From contig CAWBKF010000010.1 of assembly GCA_963789275.1 (NCBI GenBank), forward strand, positions 124,001-188,000: 64,000 nucleotides of DNA, read 5' to 3'. This DNA is from DAHUYF01 sp963789275. Its GTDB lineage: Bacteria > Pseudomonadota > Alphaproteobacteria > ATCC43930 > CGMCC-115725. The notes beneath the pieces are model-generated. The model made no database searches, was not told where the DNA came from, and saw only the letters and a program-made list of their open reading frames with translations. Below, in pieces: positions 50,721-59,458 of this stretch; position 1 is the first letter of the stretch, and each line of letters begins with the position of its first letter. A program made the position numbers and the translations under genes.

Positions 50721-50879
50721 ATGACAATCGCTTCCAAGCCGAAGGTCCGGCGAAATTCATCACCCAAGCCTGCAGTTGTGGACGCCTCATTGGCTCTGGC
50801 GGCCGCTCCGGACCGGTTCAAGACCTGGTTGCGCGAGTCCAAGGACACCCTCCCGGACGACTTCGAGCTCGCCGTCTGA
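50721..50879 (+). CDS. Small antitoxin-like protein, 52 residues
   Basis: MTIASKPKVRRNSSPKPAVV followed by DASLALAAAPDRFKTWLRES and KDTLPDDFELAV. The basic N-terminus and acidic LPDDFEL tail recall short VapB/VagC-type antitoxins, but no DNA-binding domain can be assigned and no toxin gene follows; repeat A begins two bases after the stop. It may be the remnant of a toxin-antitoxin pair or an unrelated small gene. A GGAGGG site precedes the ATG at 50721. Confidence 0.45.
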   Translation: MTIASKPKVRRNSSPKPAVVDASLALAAAPDRFKTWLRESKDTLPDDFELAV

Positions 50880-50880
50880 C

Positions 50881-51010
50881 GACGCCGCGAACGCGCAGCG
50901 TTCGTTGGCTGCGGGCGCCAGCGTCGCCGCGAATGCGCAGCGTTCGTCGGCTGCGGGCGCCAGCGATTGCGTCAGCAATCGCGGAAGCCCGCACCTCTCA
51001 GGCAATTCTC
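50881..51010. repeat. Palindromic repeat family A, copy 8 (tandem)
   Basis: Two units: GCCGCGAACGCGCAGCGTTC with GTTGGCTGCGGGCGCCAGCG, then GCCGCGAATGCGCAGCGTTC with GTCGGCTGCGGGCGCCAGCG, ATTGCGTCAGCAATCGCGGA and AGCCCGCACCTCTCAGGCAA. It supplies the last 13 codons and the stop of the MFS gene on the opposite strand. Confidence 0.8.
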
Positions 51011-52285
51011 CGTCGGCCGCGTCTCCGGCATCCCCCACCCCACCAGCACCGTCGCCGCCATTCCCGCCGCGGCGAGCCCCGCGAACGCCGCCGGGTCGCC
51101 CAAATGATCCGCCATCCACCCGCCGAGCGTGGTGCTCACCGTGGCGCCGATGCCGATGGCAAACCCCACCACCCCCAGCGACAAATTGAAATGCCCGGAC
51201 CGCCCGGCGATGTCGCTGATCACCAGCGGCACCATGATGCCGAAGGACGCGCCGGCGATGCCGTCGAAGGCCTGCACCAGCACCAGCAGCGCCGGGCTCG
51301 CCCAGAGCCCCATCCCTGCCTGGCTGGTGATGAGCGCGAACAGCACGCCCCGCAGCGGCAGCATGGCGAAGCCCAGCAGCAGCACCAGCCGGCGCCCCTT
51401 CGCCTCGGCGAACCAGCCGAAGCGCGGCGACAGCAGCGCCACCAGGAGCTGCGGCAGCACGATGCAGGCGGCGATCAGCAGGCTCGCCTCGCCGCCCGCG
51501 CGCTTGGTGAGCGCGGTGCTCGCCAGCGGCAGCATCGCCGCATTGGCCAAGGTGAACAGCAGGGCGCAGCCGGCAAAGGTGAAGAGCCGCCGATCCCGCA
51601 GCACGCGCAGCAGGCTCCGCTCCCGCTCGCGTCGCGCCAGCCTTCGCGCCTCGCGCCGCTCCGGCGCATCGACGCCGGAGAGCGCCAGCACCGCCGCGAG
51701 CGCCGGCAGCGTCAGCGCCGCGGTCAGGAAGAACACCGCCTGGTTCGAGACGTAATAGCCGCAAGCGCCCATCAGCGCCGCGCCCAGCCCGTTGCCGATC
51801 GAGGCATAGCGCGCGTTGCGGCCGAGCCGCACGCCGAACATCGCCTGGCCCGCGACCGCGAGGCTCAGCGCGGCGATGGCGGGCCCCAGCGTGCAGCTGG
51901 AAAAGCCGTGCAGGATCTCGGCGAGATATACTGAGAGCGGCGCCGGCGTCAGCGCGAACATCACCGCGCTGAGCGTGAAGGCGAGGATGCTGACGGCGGC
52001 GACCACGCTCTTGCGCGGCGCCCGATCGACCAGCGCGCCGGCCGGCACCTGGCTCGCCATCGAGGTCACCGTGCCGAGGCTGAGCGCGAAGCCGATCGCG
52101 CTCTGCGTCCAGCCTTGCGTCGTCAGATAGACCACGATGAAGGGCCCGAATCCCGTCTGGATGTTGGCGACGAAGAGGTTGAGCCAGTCGAGCCCGCGCT
52201 CGGCCGAGCGCGGCATCGCCGGCGCCAGGCCGATCTCGGCGGCATCATTGGCGAGGCTCATGATCCCGTCACTTGCCGCCATCAA
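50972..52285 (-). CDS. Major facilitator superfamily transporter
   Basis: 437-residue transporter with twelve predicted membrane segments. The loop 2-3 signature appears as VPAGALVDRAPRKSVVAAVS; a central cytoplasmic loop rich in Arg (RREARRLARRERERSLLRVL) separates the halves; the second half contains GWFAEAKGRRLVLLLGFAML. The N-terminal segment LDWLNLFVANIQTGFGPFIV is typical of uncharacterised MFS proteins in this class. The last residues, TENCLRGAGFRDC, are encoded by repeat A rather than by ancestral gene sequence. It overlaps the PRC-barrel gene upstream by 17 bases. Substrate unknown. Confidence 0.85.
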   Translation of the reverse strand: MMAASDGIMSLANDAAEIGLAPAMPRSAERGLDWLNLFVANIQTGFGPFIVVYLTTQGWTQSAIGFALSLGTVTSMASQVPAGALVDRAPRKSVVAAVSILAFTLSAVMFALTPAPLSVYLAEILHGFSSCTLGPAIAALSLAVAGQAMFGVRLGRNARYASIGNGLGAALMGACGYYVSNQAVFFLTAALTLPALAAVLALSGVDAPERREARRLARRERERSLLRVLRDRRLFTFAGCALLFTLANAAMLPLASTALTKRAGGEASLLIAACIVLPQLLVALLSPRFGWFAEAKGRRLVLLLGFAMLPLRGVLFALITSQAGMGLWASPALLVLVQAFDGIAGASFGIMVPLVISDIAGRSGHFNLSLGVVGFAIGIGATVSTTLGGWMADHLGDPAAFAGLAAAGMAATVLVGWGMPETRPTENCLRGAGFRDC

Positions 52286-52889
52286 CCGCCGCCCTCCCGG
52301 CCACGCCCGGCGGCGGCCCGACCATCTCGATCCGCCCTTCGGCCGGCTTGTACTCGGGCGCCGCCTTCACCTCGGCGCGGTCGAGCGACAGCTCGATCGG
52401 GGCTTTGCGGTTGTCGGGATTGAAGCTGAGCAAGTGCCAGTCGACGGCGATCTTGCGGCTGCCGACGCCGAGGAAGCCGCCGAAATCGATGACCGCGCCG
52501 AGCGGCAGGCCCCGGCGATCGACCAGCACGTCGACCACCGGGCCCATATCCTTGCCCGAGGCGTCGCGCACTTTCTTGCCGAGCACCGCCACGAAATCGC
52601 TCGCCTTGAGCGTCCTGAGGTTCTCCGGCGGCGCCGGTTCCGTAGGAGCGGCCGGCTTCGCCGGGGCGGCGGGCGGCACCGGTGGAGTCTCGGCGGCGGG
52701 CGGCGCCGGTGCGGCTTCGGCGGCGGGCGATGCCGGCGCGCTCGCGGCGGGCGGCGGGGTCGCTTCCGGCGGCGCCGTCGGGGCTGGCGCCGTCGGCGGT
52801 ACGGGTGCCGGCGCCTCGGCGGGCGCGTCGGCGCCGGCCAGGCAGAAGGCGAGAGCGGCGCCCAGCACGGCGCGGCGGCCGGCGCTCAT
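52269..52889 (-). CDS. Exported PRC-barrel domain protein with Pro/Ala linker
   Basis: 206 residues: a signal peptide (AVLGAALAFCLAGADA), a low-complexity Ala/Pro/Glu linker of about 70 residues, then a PRC-barrel domain beginning LKASDFVAVLGKKVRDASGK and continuing DMGPVVDVLVDRRGLPLGAV, IDFGGFLGVGSRKIAVDWHL. PRC barrels of this type occur in envelope or photosynthetic reaction-centre-like proteins and are often fused to linkers; the role is unknown. It overlaps both neighbours (MFS downstream, small ORF upstream), suggesting an operon. Confidence 0.8.
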   Translation of the reverse strand: MSAGRRAVLGAALAFCLAGADAPAEAPAPVPPTAPAPTAPPEATPPPAASAPASPAAEAAPAPPAAETPPVPPAAPAKPAAPTEPAPPENLRTLKASDFVAVLGKKVRDASGKDMGPVVDVLVDRRGLPLGAVIDFGGFLGVGSRKIAVDWHLLSFNPDNRKAPIELSLDRAEVKAAPEYKPAEGRIEMVGPPPGVAGRAAVDGGK

Positions 52890-53164
52890 GCAGGCTCTGG
52901 CGTTGTCAGCGGGTGCCCACGGCCGAGGTTGCGGATGGCCTTGCGCCGCGGCCGTCCGGCCGAAGCGCCCTTCTCGCCGATCCGTTCGCGCTCGAGGATG
53001 TGAATGCGATCGAAGGGATGCAGCGTCCCGACCCGACGCGCGATCGTGCTCACCGTCCGACCCCCGACCAGCCGCGCCAGCGCCTCCTGGATCGACTTCG
53101 GCAACCTATGCAGCCCACGGAACATCCTCGGCTCGGCCCTTTCCAGTCGATTCGGAGGGATCAT
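52886..53164 (-). CDS. Small basic protein of unknown function
   Basis: Up to 92 residues (MIPPNRLERAEPRMFRGLHR onward), or 79 if the ATG at 53125 is used. RLPKSIQEALARLVGGRTVS and HPFDRIHILERERIGEKGAS form its core; it is rich in Arg and has no membrane segment or recognised motif. It overlaps the PRC-barrel gene by four bases (ATGA), which favours a real coupled gene. Neither start has a clear ribosome-binding site. Confidence 0.42.
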   Translation of the reverse strand: MIPPNRLERAEPRMFRGLHRLPKSIQEALARLVGGRTVSTIARRVGTLHPFDRIHILERERIGEKGASAGRPRRKAIRNLGRGHPLTTPEPA

Positions 53165-53295
53165 CTCGTTGCGATGCTGCGAACCCGTTTAGCCTTCTGG
53201 GAATCCACGCAACATCATTGCGCGCGAAATTGCCTGCATGGGCGGCGGTCGCCATTGCGGCATGATCGACGAATGAGTTCAGGCAGCCAACCACG

Positions 53296-53363
53296 TGCGG
53301 AGCTGGACACTCGTAAGGCTCATAATCTGAAGGTTGTAGGTTCAAGCTCTACCCCCGCAACCA
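53296..53363 (+). tRNA. tRNA-fMet-like sequence with shortened D-arm (pseudo-tRNA or attachment-site remnant)
   Basis: The 3' two-thirds reads as a tRNA: anticodon loop CTCATAA with CAT anticodon, T-arm GTAGG-TTCAAGC-TCTAC (five pairs, one G-U), acceptor CCCCGCA, A73 and CCA. A 5' acceptor strand TGCGGAG pairs at six of seven positions. Only about 11 bases separate it from the anticodon stem instead of the normal 19 or so, so the D-arm is missing or damaged. The anticodon stem has an A-G mismatch. It resembles initiator tRNA. It stands just before the restriction island. Confidence 0.5.
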
Positions 53364-53557
53364 GACCTAATGAATTGATATTGAAAAAGTAAAGCTCGCC
53401 GCGCCTGGCAGGCTTTTGCCGTCTGGGCTAGGGTCGCGGAGGTATGGTGGAAGCAAGCCACTTCGCCTTGGCAGTTGTAATTTATCGTCGAAAATCGCTC
53501 TATGTCGGTCTGTAACTCGCGTCATCGGAGCATGACCGACAGACCTGGACCTCGGAC

Positions 53558-56401
53558 ATGGCGCAAAAACCAGAGCAGAAAACGCGCACGGAGATCGACG
53601 CCAGCCTAAGTGCTGCAGGTTGGATTGTTCAGGATCGGGACGACCTCGACCTTACGGCAGGGCGCGGCATCGCCGTGCGGGAATTTCCAATGAAGGCGGG
53701 CTTCGGCTTTGCCGACTACCTGCTCTATGTTGACCGCAAGGCAGCTGGTGCCGTCGAAGCAAAGGCAGAAGGTACCCTCACAGGGGTCGAAGTGCAGTCT
53801 GCGAAATACGGTGCAGGTATGGCGGAGGATCTTCCGGCGTATGGATACCCCCTTCCATTCCTCTTCGAGTCGAATGGCTCTGTGACGTTCTTCACCAACG
53901 GGCTCGATCCGCTGCCTCGCAGCCGGCAGTTGTTCAATTTCCCACGCCCGGAGACCCTGGCGGAATGGGCGGCGCAGCCGGCGCAACTCCGCGCCCGCCT
54001 CAAGGACATGCCGCCGCTCGACGAGGCGCGGTTGTGGAGGGTACAGGCGCGGGCGATCCGCAATCTCGAACAGTCGTTCGGCCGGGCCGATCCGCGCGCG
54101 CTCGTGCAAATGGCGACCGGCTCGGGCAAGACCTTCATTGCCGTCAATGTCGCCTATCGCTTGCTCAAGTTCGCCAACGCGAAACGGATTCTCTTCCTCG
54201 TGGACCGCGGCAATCTTGGCAAGCAGGCCGAGGACGAGTTCGCCAATTTTGAGCCGCCGGACGACCCGCGCAAGTTCCCGACGCTCTACACCGTCCAGCG
54301 GCTCAAGACGAACTCGATCAATCCCGCCGCGAAGGTGGTCATTACCACCATCCAACGGCTCTATTCGATGCTCAAGGGCGAAGCCGAGTTCGACACGGGC
54401 AACGAGGAAGGCTCGGCCTTCGACACGGCCAAGCCCTGGCAGGGCGCGCCGCCCAACGTGGTTTACGACGCCGGCATCCCACCCGAGTTCTTCGACTTCA
54501 TCATCGTCGATGAATGCCACCGCTCGATCTACGAGCTCTGGAGCCAGGTGCTGCTTTACTTCGACGCCTTCATCGTCGGGCTCACCGCCACGCCCGCCGG
54601 CAAAACCATCGGCTTCTTCAACCAAAACCTCGTCATGCAATACGGCCACGACGAGGCGGTCACCGATGGCGTCAATGTCGATTTCGACGTTTACCGCATC
54701 CGCACGCGCATCACCGAACAGGGCGCAACCATCGCCGCCGGCGACACCGGCGTCTATGTGGACAAGCGCCACAAGCTGACGCGGCGCGAGCGGCTGGAGT
54801 TCCTCAATCAGGATTTGACCTATACCTCGAACCAGCTTGACCGCGACGTGATGGCGGAAAGCCAGATTCGGACCGTATTGCAGCAGTTCCGTGACAAGGT
54901 GCTGCCCGACGCGTTCCCCGGACGGCATGAGGTGCCGAAGACGCTGATCTTTGCCAAGGACGATTCGCACGCCGACGATATTGTGCGCATCGCCCGCGAG
55001 GTATTCGCGGAAGGCAACGAGTTCTGCCAGAAGATCACCTACCGCACCGGCTTCACCAAGATCACCAAAGCGGTCAAGAACGACGACGGCACCGAATCGG
55101 AAGTGACCGAATGGGTGAGAACCGCGAACCTCAGCCCTGATGAAATCCTCGCCAATTTCCGCAACAGCTTCTTTCCACGCATCGCGGTCACGGTGGACAT
55201 GATCTCGACCGGCACCGATGTGAAGCCCATCGAATGCGTGTTCTTCATGCGCAATGTGAAATCCGCTGGCTTCTTCGAGCAGATGAAGGGCCGCGGCGTG
55301 CGGGTGATCTCGCCCGACAAGCTGCGCACCGTGACACCCAGCGCGCGCCTGAAGGACCGTTTCATTATCGTCGACGCGGTGGGCGTCTGCGAGGAGGACA
55401 AGACCGATTCCAAGACGCTCAATCGTCAGCCCTCGGCGACGCTGGAGCAGTTGCTCAACTACGTGGCACAGGGCGGCACCGACCCCGATGCACTGACCAC
55501 GCTCGCCGGCCGGCTCGCTCGTCTGCAGCGGGATTTCAGCGCCGACCAGCTCGCCGAACTGAAGGAGCTTGCCGGCGGCAAATCCTTCGCCGATCTCGCG
55601 CACGATCTGCTCAACGCCTGTGATCCCGATGCGCAGGCGGAAGCCGCGAAAGCCCTGCCGGGTGTCGTTGGCGAACTCACCGAAGCGCAGGTGAGGCAAG
55701 CGGCCGAGCAAATGGCGCAGCAGGCTGTCACGCCCTTCCTCAAAGCGCAATTGCGCCGGCGCGTCCTCGAAATCAGGGCGCAGAACGAGCAGACTATCGA
55801 CCGGCACACGATCGACGATGTGCTCTATGCCGGCTTCGACGCGGCGGCGGTTGAGAAGGCCGCGGCCAAGGTGAAGGACTTCCGCGCTTGGATCGAAGAG
55901 CACAAGGACGAGTTAACGGCCTTGCAGGCGCTCTATGCCGGGACGCGCCCGCTCAAACTCTCTCTGAAGGAGTTGCGGCAATTGCGCGACGCGCTGGCGC
56001 GTCCGCCGCTCGCGGCAACGCCAGTACAGCTCTGGCGTGCTTTCCAGGCGGTCGAGGCCGAACAGGTCAAGGGCACGGGCGGCGAGGTGCTGACCGACCT
56101 CGTCGCGCTGGTACGCCATGCGCTGCTGCCGGCGATGACGCTCGTGCCCTATCGCGAGGAACTGCGCGAACGCTACCGGCAATGGCTGAAGGAGCGCGAT
56201 GCGGACAGCGCCTTCACGCCCGAGCAGCGCGAATGGCTCGACCGCATGGCCGACCACATCGCGACCAGCCTCGCACTCGCGCCGGAAGACTTCGAGGTCG
56301 GCTGGTTTGGCCAGCATGGCAGCCTCGGCCGCGCGCACGCGCTGTTCGGCGAAAAGCTCAAGCCGCTGGTGACCGAATTGAACGAAAGGCTGGCGGCGTG
56401 A
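53558..56401 (+). CDS. hsdR: Type I restriction enzyme, HsdR (EcoEI-type)
   Basis: 947-residue ATP-dependent restriction subunit that translocates and cleaves unmodified DNA. An N-terminal nuclease domain (FGFADYLLYVDRKAAGAVEA, with the D...E-x-K nuclease signature) precedes two helicase domains: Walker A VQMATGSGKTFIAVNVAYRL, DEAD-like box IIVDECHRSIYELW, motif III LTATPAGKTIGFF and motif VI region MKGRGVRVISPDKL. The C-terminus is of the EcoEI_R type. The ATG at 53558 starts MAQKPEQKTRTEIDASLSAA. Its stop overlaps the hsdS GTG. GC and codon use look less extreme than in neighbours, and no frameshift occurs. Confidence 0.95.
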   Translation: MAQKPEQKTRTEIDASLSAAGWIVQDRDDLDLTAGRGIAVREFPMKAGFGFADYLLYVDRKAAGAVEAKAEGTLTGVEVQSAKYGAGMAEDLPAYGYPLPFLFESNGSVTFFTNGLDPLPRSRQLFNFPRPETLAEWAAQPAQLRARLKDMPPLDEARLWRVQARAIRNLEQSFGRADPRALVQMATGSGKTFIAVNVAYRLLKFANAKRILFLVDRGNLGKQAEDEFANFEPPDDPRKFPTLYTVQRLKTNSINPAAKVVITTIQRLYSMLKGEAEFDTGNEEGSAFDTAKPWQGAPPNVVYDAGIPPEFFDFIIVDECHRSIYELWSQVLLYFDAFIVGLTATPAGKTIGFFNQNLVMQYGHDEAVTDGVNVDFDVYRIRTRITEQGATIAAGDTGVYVDKRHKLTRRERLEFLNQDLTYTSNQLDRDVMAESQIRTVLQQFRDKVLPDAFPGRHEVPKTLIFAKDDSHADDIVRIAREVFAEGNEFCQKITYRTGFTKITKAVKNDDGTESEVTEWVRTANLSPDEILANFRNSFFPRIAVTVDMISTGTDVKPIECVFFMRNVKSAGFFEQMKGRGVRVISPDKLRTVTPSARLKDRFIIVDAVGVCEEDKTDSKTLNRQPSATLEQLLNYVAQGGTDPDALTTLAGRLARLQRDFSADQLAELKELAGGKSFADLAHDLLNACDPDAQAEAAKALPGVVGELTEAQVRQAAEQMAQQAVTPFLKAQLRRRVLEIRAQNEQTIDRHTIDDVLYAGFDAAAVEKAAAKVKDFRAWIEEHKDELTALQALYAGTRPLKLSLKELRQLRDALARPPLAATPVQLWRAFQAVEAEQVKGTGGEVLTDLVALVRHALLPAMTLVPYREELRERYRQWLKERDADSAFTPEQREWLDRMADHIATSLALAPEDFEVGWFGQHGSLGRAHALFGEKLKPLVTELNERLAA

Positions 56402-57966
56402 GTGATAAGAACGGTACAAGATTGCCCGCGGGCTGGACCTCGGCACGTCTTTCCGATGTCGCAACAATCGTTATGGGGCAATCGCCCCCGTCGTCTACAT
56501 ACAACCACAGCGGCGTTGGATTACCTTTCTTTCAAGGAAAGGCCGAGTTTGGCGGGTTATACGCCGATGCCAAGGTTTGGTGCAGTCGGCCAAACAAGAT
56601 CGCCAAAGCCGAAGATATTCTCCTATCGGTTCGCGCCCCCGTCGGGCCGACAAATCTAGCGCCTTCCCTCTGCTGTATCGGACGCGGGCTTGCAGCTGTG
56701 CGCCCCGAGACTGGTATTGCCTTGCGGTATTTGTTGCACGCCTTTCGTCGCTTTGCAGATGACCTCAACTCCCAGGGGGCAGGAACCACATTCAAGGCCG
56801 TGTCCGGGAAGGTGGTTCGGGGCTTTGCACTGCCGATTGCGCCGGCATCGGAACAGGTGCGAATCGCCGACGCACTCGATGAGCTGCTTTCCGACCTCGA
56901 TGCCGGCGTGGCGGCGCTGCAACGGGTGAGTGGCAGGCTGAAGCTCTATCGCGCCGCGGTGCTCAAGGCGGCGGTGGAAGGCGCATTGACCGCGCAATGG
57001 CGCAAAGGGCATCCGCAGACCGAGCCGGCGTCCGAGGTGCTCAGGCGTATCCTCGCCGAACGCCGACACCGCTGGGAGCAAGAGCAACTCCGCAAGTTCA
57101 AGGAAAAGGGCCGCGAGCCGCCGAAGAACTGGAAGGCGAAATACAAGGAGCCGGTCGCGCCGGACACGACCGACCTGCCGCCACTATCGGAGGGATGGTG
57201 CTGGACAAGCTTGGGCCAGTGCTTCGCCGTTCATGTTGGCGCAACGCCGAGCCGGGAGAAGAAAGCATATTGGAACGGCGAAATTCCTTGGGTTGCTTCC
57301 GGGGAGGTGCAGTTCTGCCGCATTCGAGAGACCCGCGAGCGCATAACGGCTGAAGGTCTTGCTAACACGAGCACCCTGCTTAACCCCGTTGGCTCGGTCA
57401 TCCTGAACATGATCGGCGAAGGCAAGACGCGTGGCAAAGCAGGTATCTTGGAGATCGCCGCCTGCAATAACCAGAACTGTGCGGCGATCTGGGTTTCGGA
57501 AACGCGCATTTCACCCCAATTCGTCTATTTTTGGCTTCTTTTTCGGTACGAACAAACCCGGCAACTCGGCTCGGGGAATAACCAGCCGGCGATGAACAAG
57601 AGCATCGTCGAAGAAATCCCCTTTCCGTTGCCGCCTCTTGAAGAGCAGGAAGCTATCGTCGAAGCCATTGAAGATCAGCTTTCTGTCATCGACCATCTTG
57701 AATCCGACCTCGACGCCAAGCTGAAGGCCGCGCAAGGCCTGCGCAAATCGATCCTCCGCCACGCATTCGCCGGCAAACTGGTGCAGCAGGATCTGAAGGA
57801 TGAGCCGGCTTGTGAACTGCTCAAGCGGATCGCCGCAGAGCGCGAGCTGCGCGCCCGCGAAGCCGCTGCCGCCGAGCGACTGGCCGGCCAGCCTCGCCGC
57901 AGAGCGACCCGAGTCAAAGCAACCAATAACAAAGAGGCCCAGCATGGACGCATCGCAGATCGGTAA
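56398..57966 (+). CDS. hsdS: Type I restriction-modification specificity subunit HsdS
   Basis: 522-residue target-recognition subunit. Two target recognition domains of unrelated sequence are separated by conserved helical regions: TRD1 from LPAGWTSARLSDVATIVMGQ, the first conserved helix around SEQVRIADALDELLSDLDAG, then TRD2 from LPPLSEGWCWTSLGQCFAVH, and the second helix around LEEQEAIVEAIEDQLSVIDH with GLRKSILRHAFAGKLV. The GTG start at 56398 overlaps the hsdR stop. The 3' end overlaps hsdM by 23 bases. The gene order R-S-M is inverted relative to most systems. The target sequence cannot be predicted. Confidence 0.92.
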   Translation: MSDKNGTRLPAGWTSARLSDVATIVMGQSPPSSTYNHSGVGLPFFQGKAEFGGLYADAKVWCSRPNKIAKAEDILLSVRAPVGPTNLAPSLCCIGRGLAAVRPETGIALRYLLHAFRRFADDLNSQGAGTTFKAVSGKVVRGFALPIAPASEQVRIADALDELLSDLDAGVAALQRVSGRLKLYRAAVLKAAVEGALTAQWRKGHPQTEPASEVLRRILAERRHRWEQEQLRKFKEKGREPPKNWKAKYKEPVAPDTTDLPPLSEGWCWTSLGQCFAVHVGATPSREKKAYWNGEIPWVASGEVQFCRIRETRERITAEGLANTSTLLNPVGSVILNMIGEGKTRGKAGILEIAACNNQNCAAIWVSETRISPQFVYFWLLFRYEQTRQLGSGNNQPAMNKSIVEEIPFPLPPLEEQEAIVEAIEDQLSVIDHLESDLDAKLKAAQGLRKSILRHAFAGKLVQQDLKDEPACELLKRIAAERELRAREAAAAERLAGQPRRRATRVKATNNKEAQHGRIADR

Positions 57967-59458
57967 GCGCGCCTGGAGCTACGCCGGCGTGTTGCAGGAC
58001 GCCGGCCTGTCCTGCTTCGAATATGTCGAGCAACTCACGCTACTGCTCTTCCTCAAGATGGCCGATCAGCTCACCGAGGAGCCGTACAACCGCGCCCCGA
58101 TCGTGCCGCCGGAACTCGGCTGGAAGGCGCTGTTGCCGCTCGACGGCGCGGCGCTGGAGGATCAATACCGCAAGAGCCTCGAAACGCTTGGCGTCAAACC
58201 CGGCATGCTCGGCGTCATCTTCAAGAGCGCGCGCTGCGAAATCCACAATCCGGCGCTCCTAAAGCAGCTGATTGTCAATCTACTCGACAAGGTGGATTGG
58301 CTCGCGCTGCCGGTGGATGTGAAGGGCACGATCTACGAGGAACTGTTGTCGCGCTCGGCGCAGGAATCCTCGCGTGGTGCCGGCCAGTATTTCACGACGC
58401 GGCCGGTAATCGAGGCGATCTGCGCGGTGATGCAGCCGACGCCGGCGGACACGATCTGCGACCCTGCGGCGGGCACTGGCGGCTTCCTCTGTACTGCCTA
58501 CAATTATGTGCTCGACCGCCACGAGCGTGACCTCGATGTCGACGAAAAGCGGGCGCTGCGCGAGGGCCTGGTCGAAGGCATGGAGCTCTCGACCAAGGTC
58601 GGTCGCATGTGCGCGATGAACCTCTATCTGCACGGCATCGGCAGCGAATTGGCGGTGGTAATCCACACTGGCCACGACAGCCTCGCCGCGCCCTGGAAGC
58701 GCGAATACTCGATGGTGCTGACCAATCCGCCATTCGGGAAAAAGCAAAGCCTCCTGTTCGTCAACGAGGAGGGCGACACCGAGAAGGAGGACCAGATCGT
58801 TGTCCGCGAGGATTTCTGGACCTCGACCAGCAACAAGCAACTGAATTTCGTGCAGCACATCTACTCGCTCTTGAAGATCGACGGGCGCGCGGCGATGGTA
58901 GTGCCCGACAACGTACTGTTTGAAGGCGGCGCCGGCGAGAAGGTGCGGCGCAACCTCTTGCAGAAGTGCCGTGTGCATACGCTGCTGCGCCTTCCGACCG
59001 GCATCTGGTATTCACCGGGGGTCAAGGCCAACGTCATCTTCTTTGACAAGAAGGAGGGTCGGGCCGAAGCCTGGACCGACAAGCTGTGGGTCTATGACCT
59101 TCGGACCAATCAGCATTTCACGCTGAAGCAGAAGCCGATCCGTCGCAGTGACTTTGACGAGTTTATCGCCTGCTGCAAGCCCGGCCGCATGTACGAGCGC
59201 GCCGAAACCTGGAGCGAGACAAGCCCAGAAGGCCGCTGGCGCTGTTTCGATTATGACGAGCTTCTCAAGCGCGACAAGCTCAGCCTCGACCTATTCTGGA
59301 TCAAGGACAAGACCCTAACCGACACCGATGCACTGCCTGCGCCCGATATCATCGCGACGGAAATCGCCGACGATCTGGAAGCGGCGCTGGAACAGTTCAC
59401 GAAAATCGCTGCGCGGCTCGCGCCCGCCGGTGCGCGCGAACCGAAGGCGGCGGAATGA
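57944..59458 (+). CDS. hsdM: Type I restriction-modification adenine methyltransferase HsdM
   Basis: 504-residue N6-adenine methyltransferase. The N-terminal helical domain (SCFEYVEQLTLLLFLKMADQ) is followed by GAGQYFTTRPVIEAICAVMQ and the SAM motif DPAAGTGGFLCTAYNYV, and the catalytic NPPF motif in MVLTNPPFGKKQ. It should methylate the HsdS-determined target and with HsdR and HsdS form the restriction complex. The ATG at 57944 overlaps the hsdS 3' end, and the DUF4268 gene starts with a four-base overlap at its stop, so the cluster is one transcript. Confidence 0.95.
   Translation: MDASQIGKRAWSYAGVLQDAGLSCFEYVEQLTLLLFLKMADQLTEEPYNRAPIVPPELGWKALLPLDGAALEDQYRKSLETLGVKPGMLGVIFKSARCEIHNPALLKQLIVNLLDKVDWLALPVDVKGTIYEELLSRSAQESSRGAGQYFTTRPVIEAICAVMQPTPADTICDPAAGTGGFLCTAYNYVLDRHERDLDVDEKRALREGLVEGMELSTKVGRMCAMNLYLHGIGSELAVVIHTGHDSLAAPWKREYSMVLTNPPFGKKQSLLFVNEEGDTEKEDQIVVREDFWTSTSNKQLNFVQHIYSLLKIDGRAAMVVPDNVLFEGGAGEKVRRNLLQKCRVHTLLRLPTGIWYSPGVKANVIFFDKKEGRAEAWTDKLWVYDLRTNQHFTLKQKPIRRSDFDEFIACCKPGRMYERAETWSETSPEGRWRCFDYDELLKRDKLSLDLFWIKDKTLTDTDALPAPDIIATEIADDLEAALEQFTKIAARLAPAGAREPKAAE

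Noticed and set aside
42910..51010. The repeats as a CRISPR array
   Set aside because: Copies are not evenly spaced, have no unique spacers of constant length, occur in both orientations and no cas genes are nearby.
50787..51764. A 325-codon minus-strand frame inside the MFS gene
   Set aside because: It is an Ala/Gly/Arg-rich shadow frame; the MFS frame has clear membrane segments and motifs.
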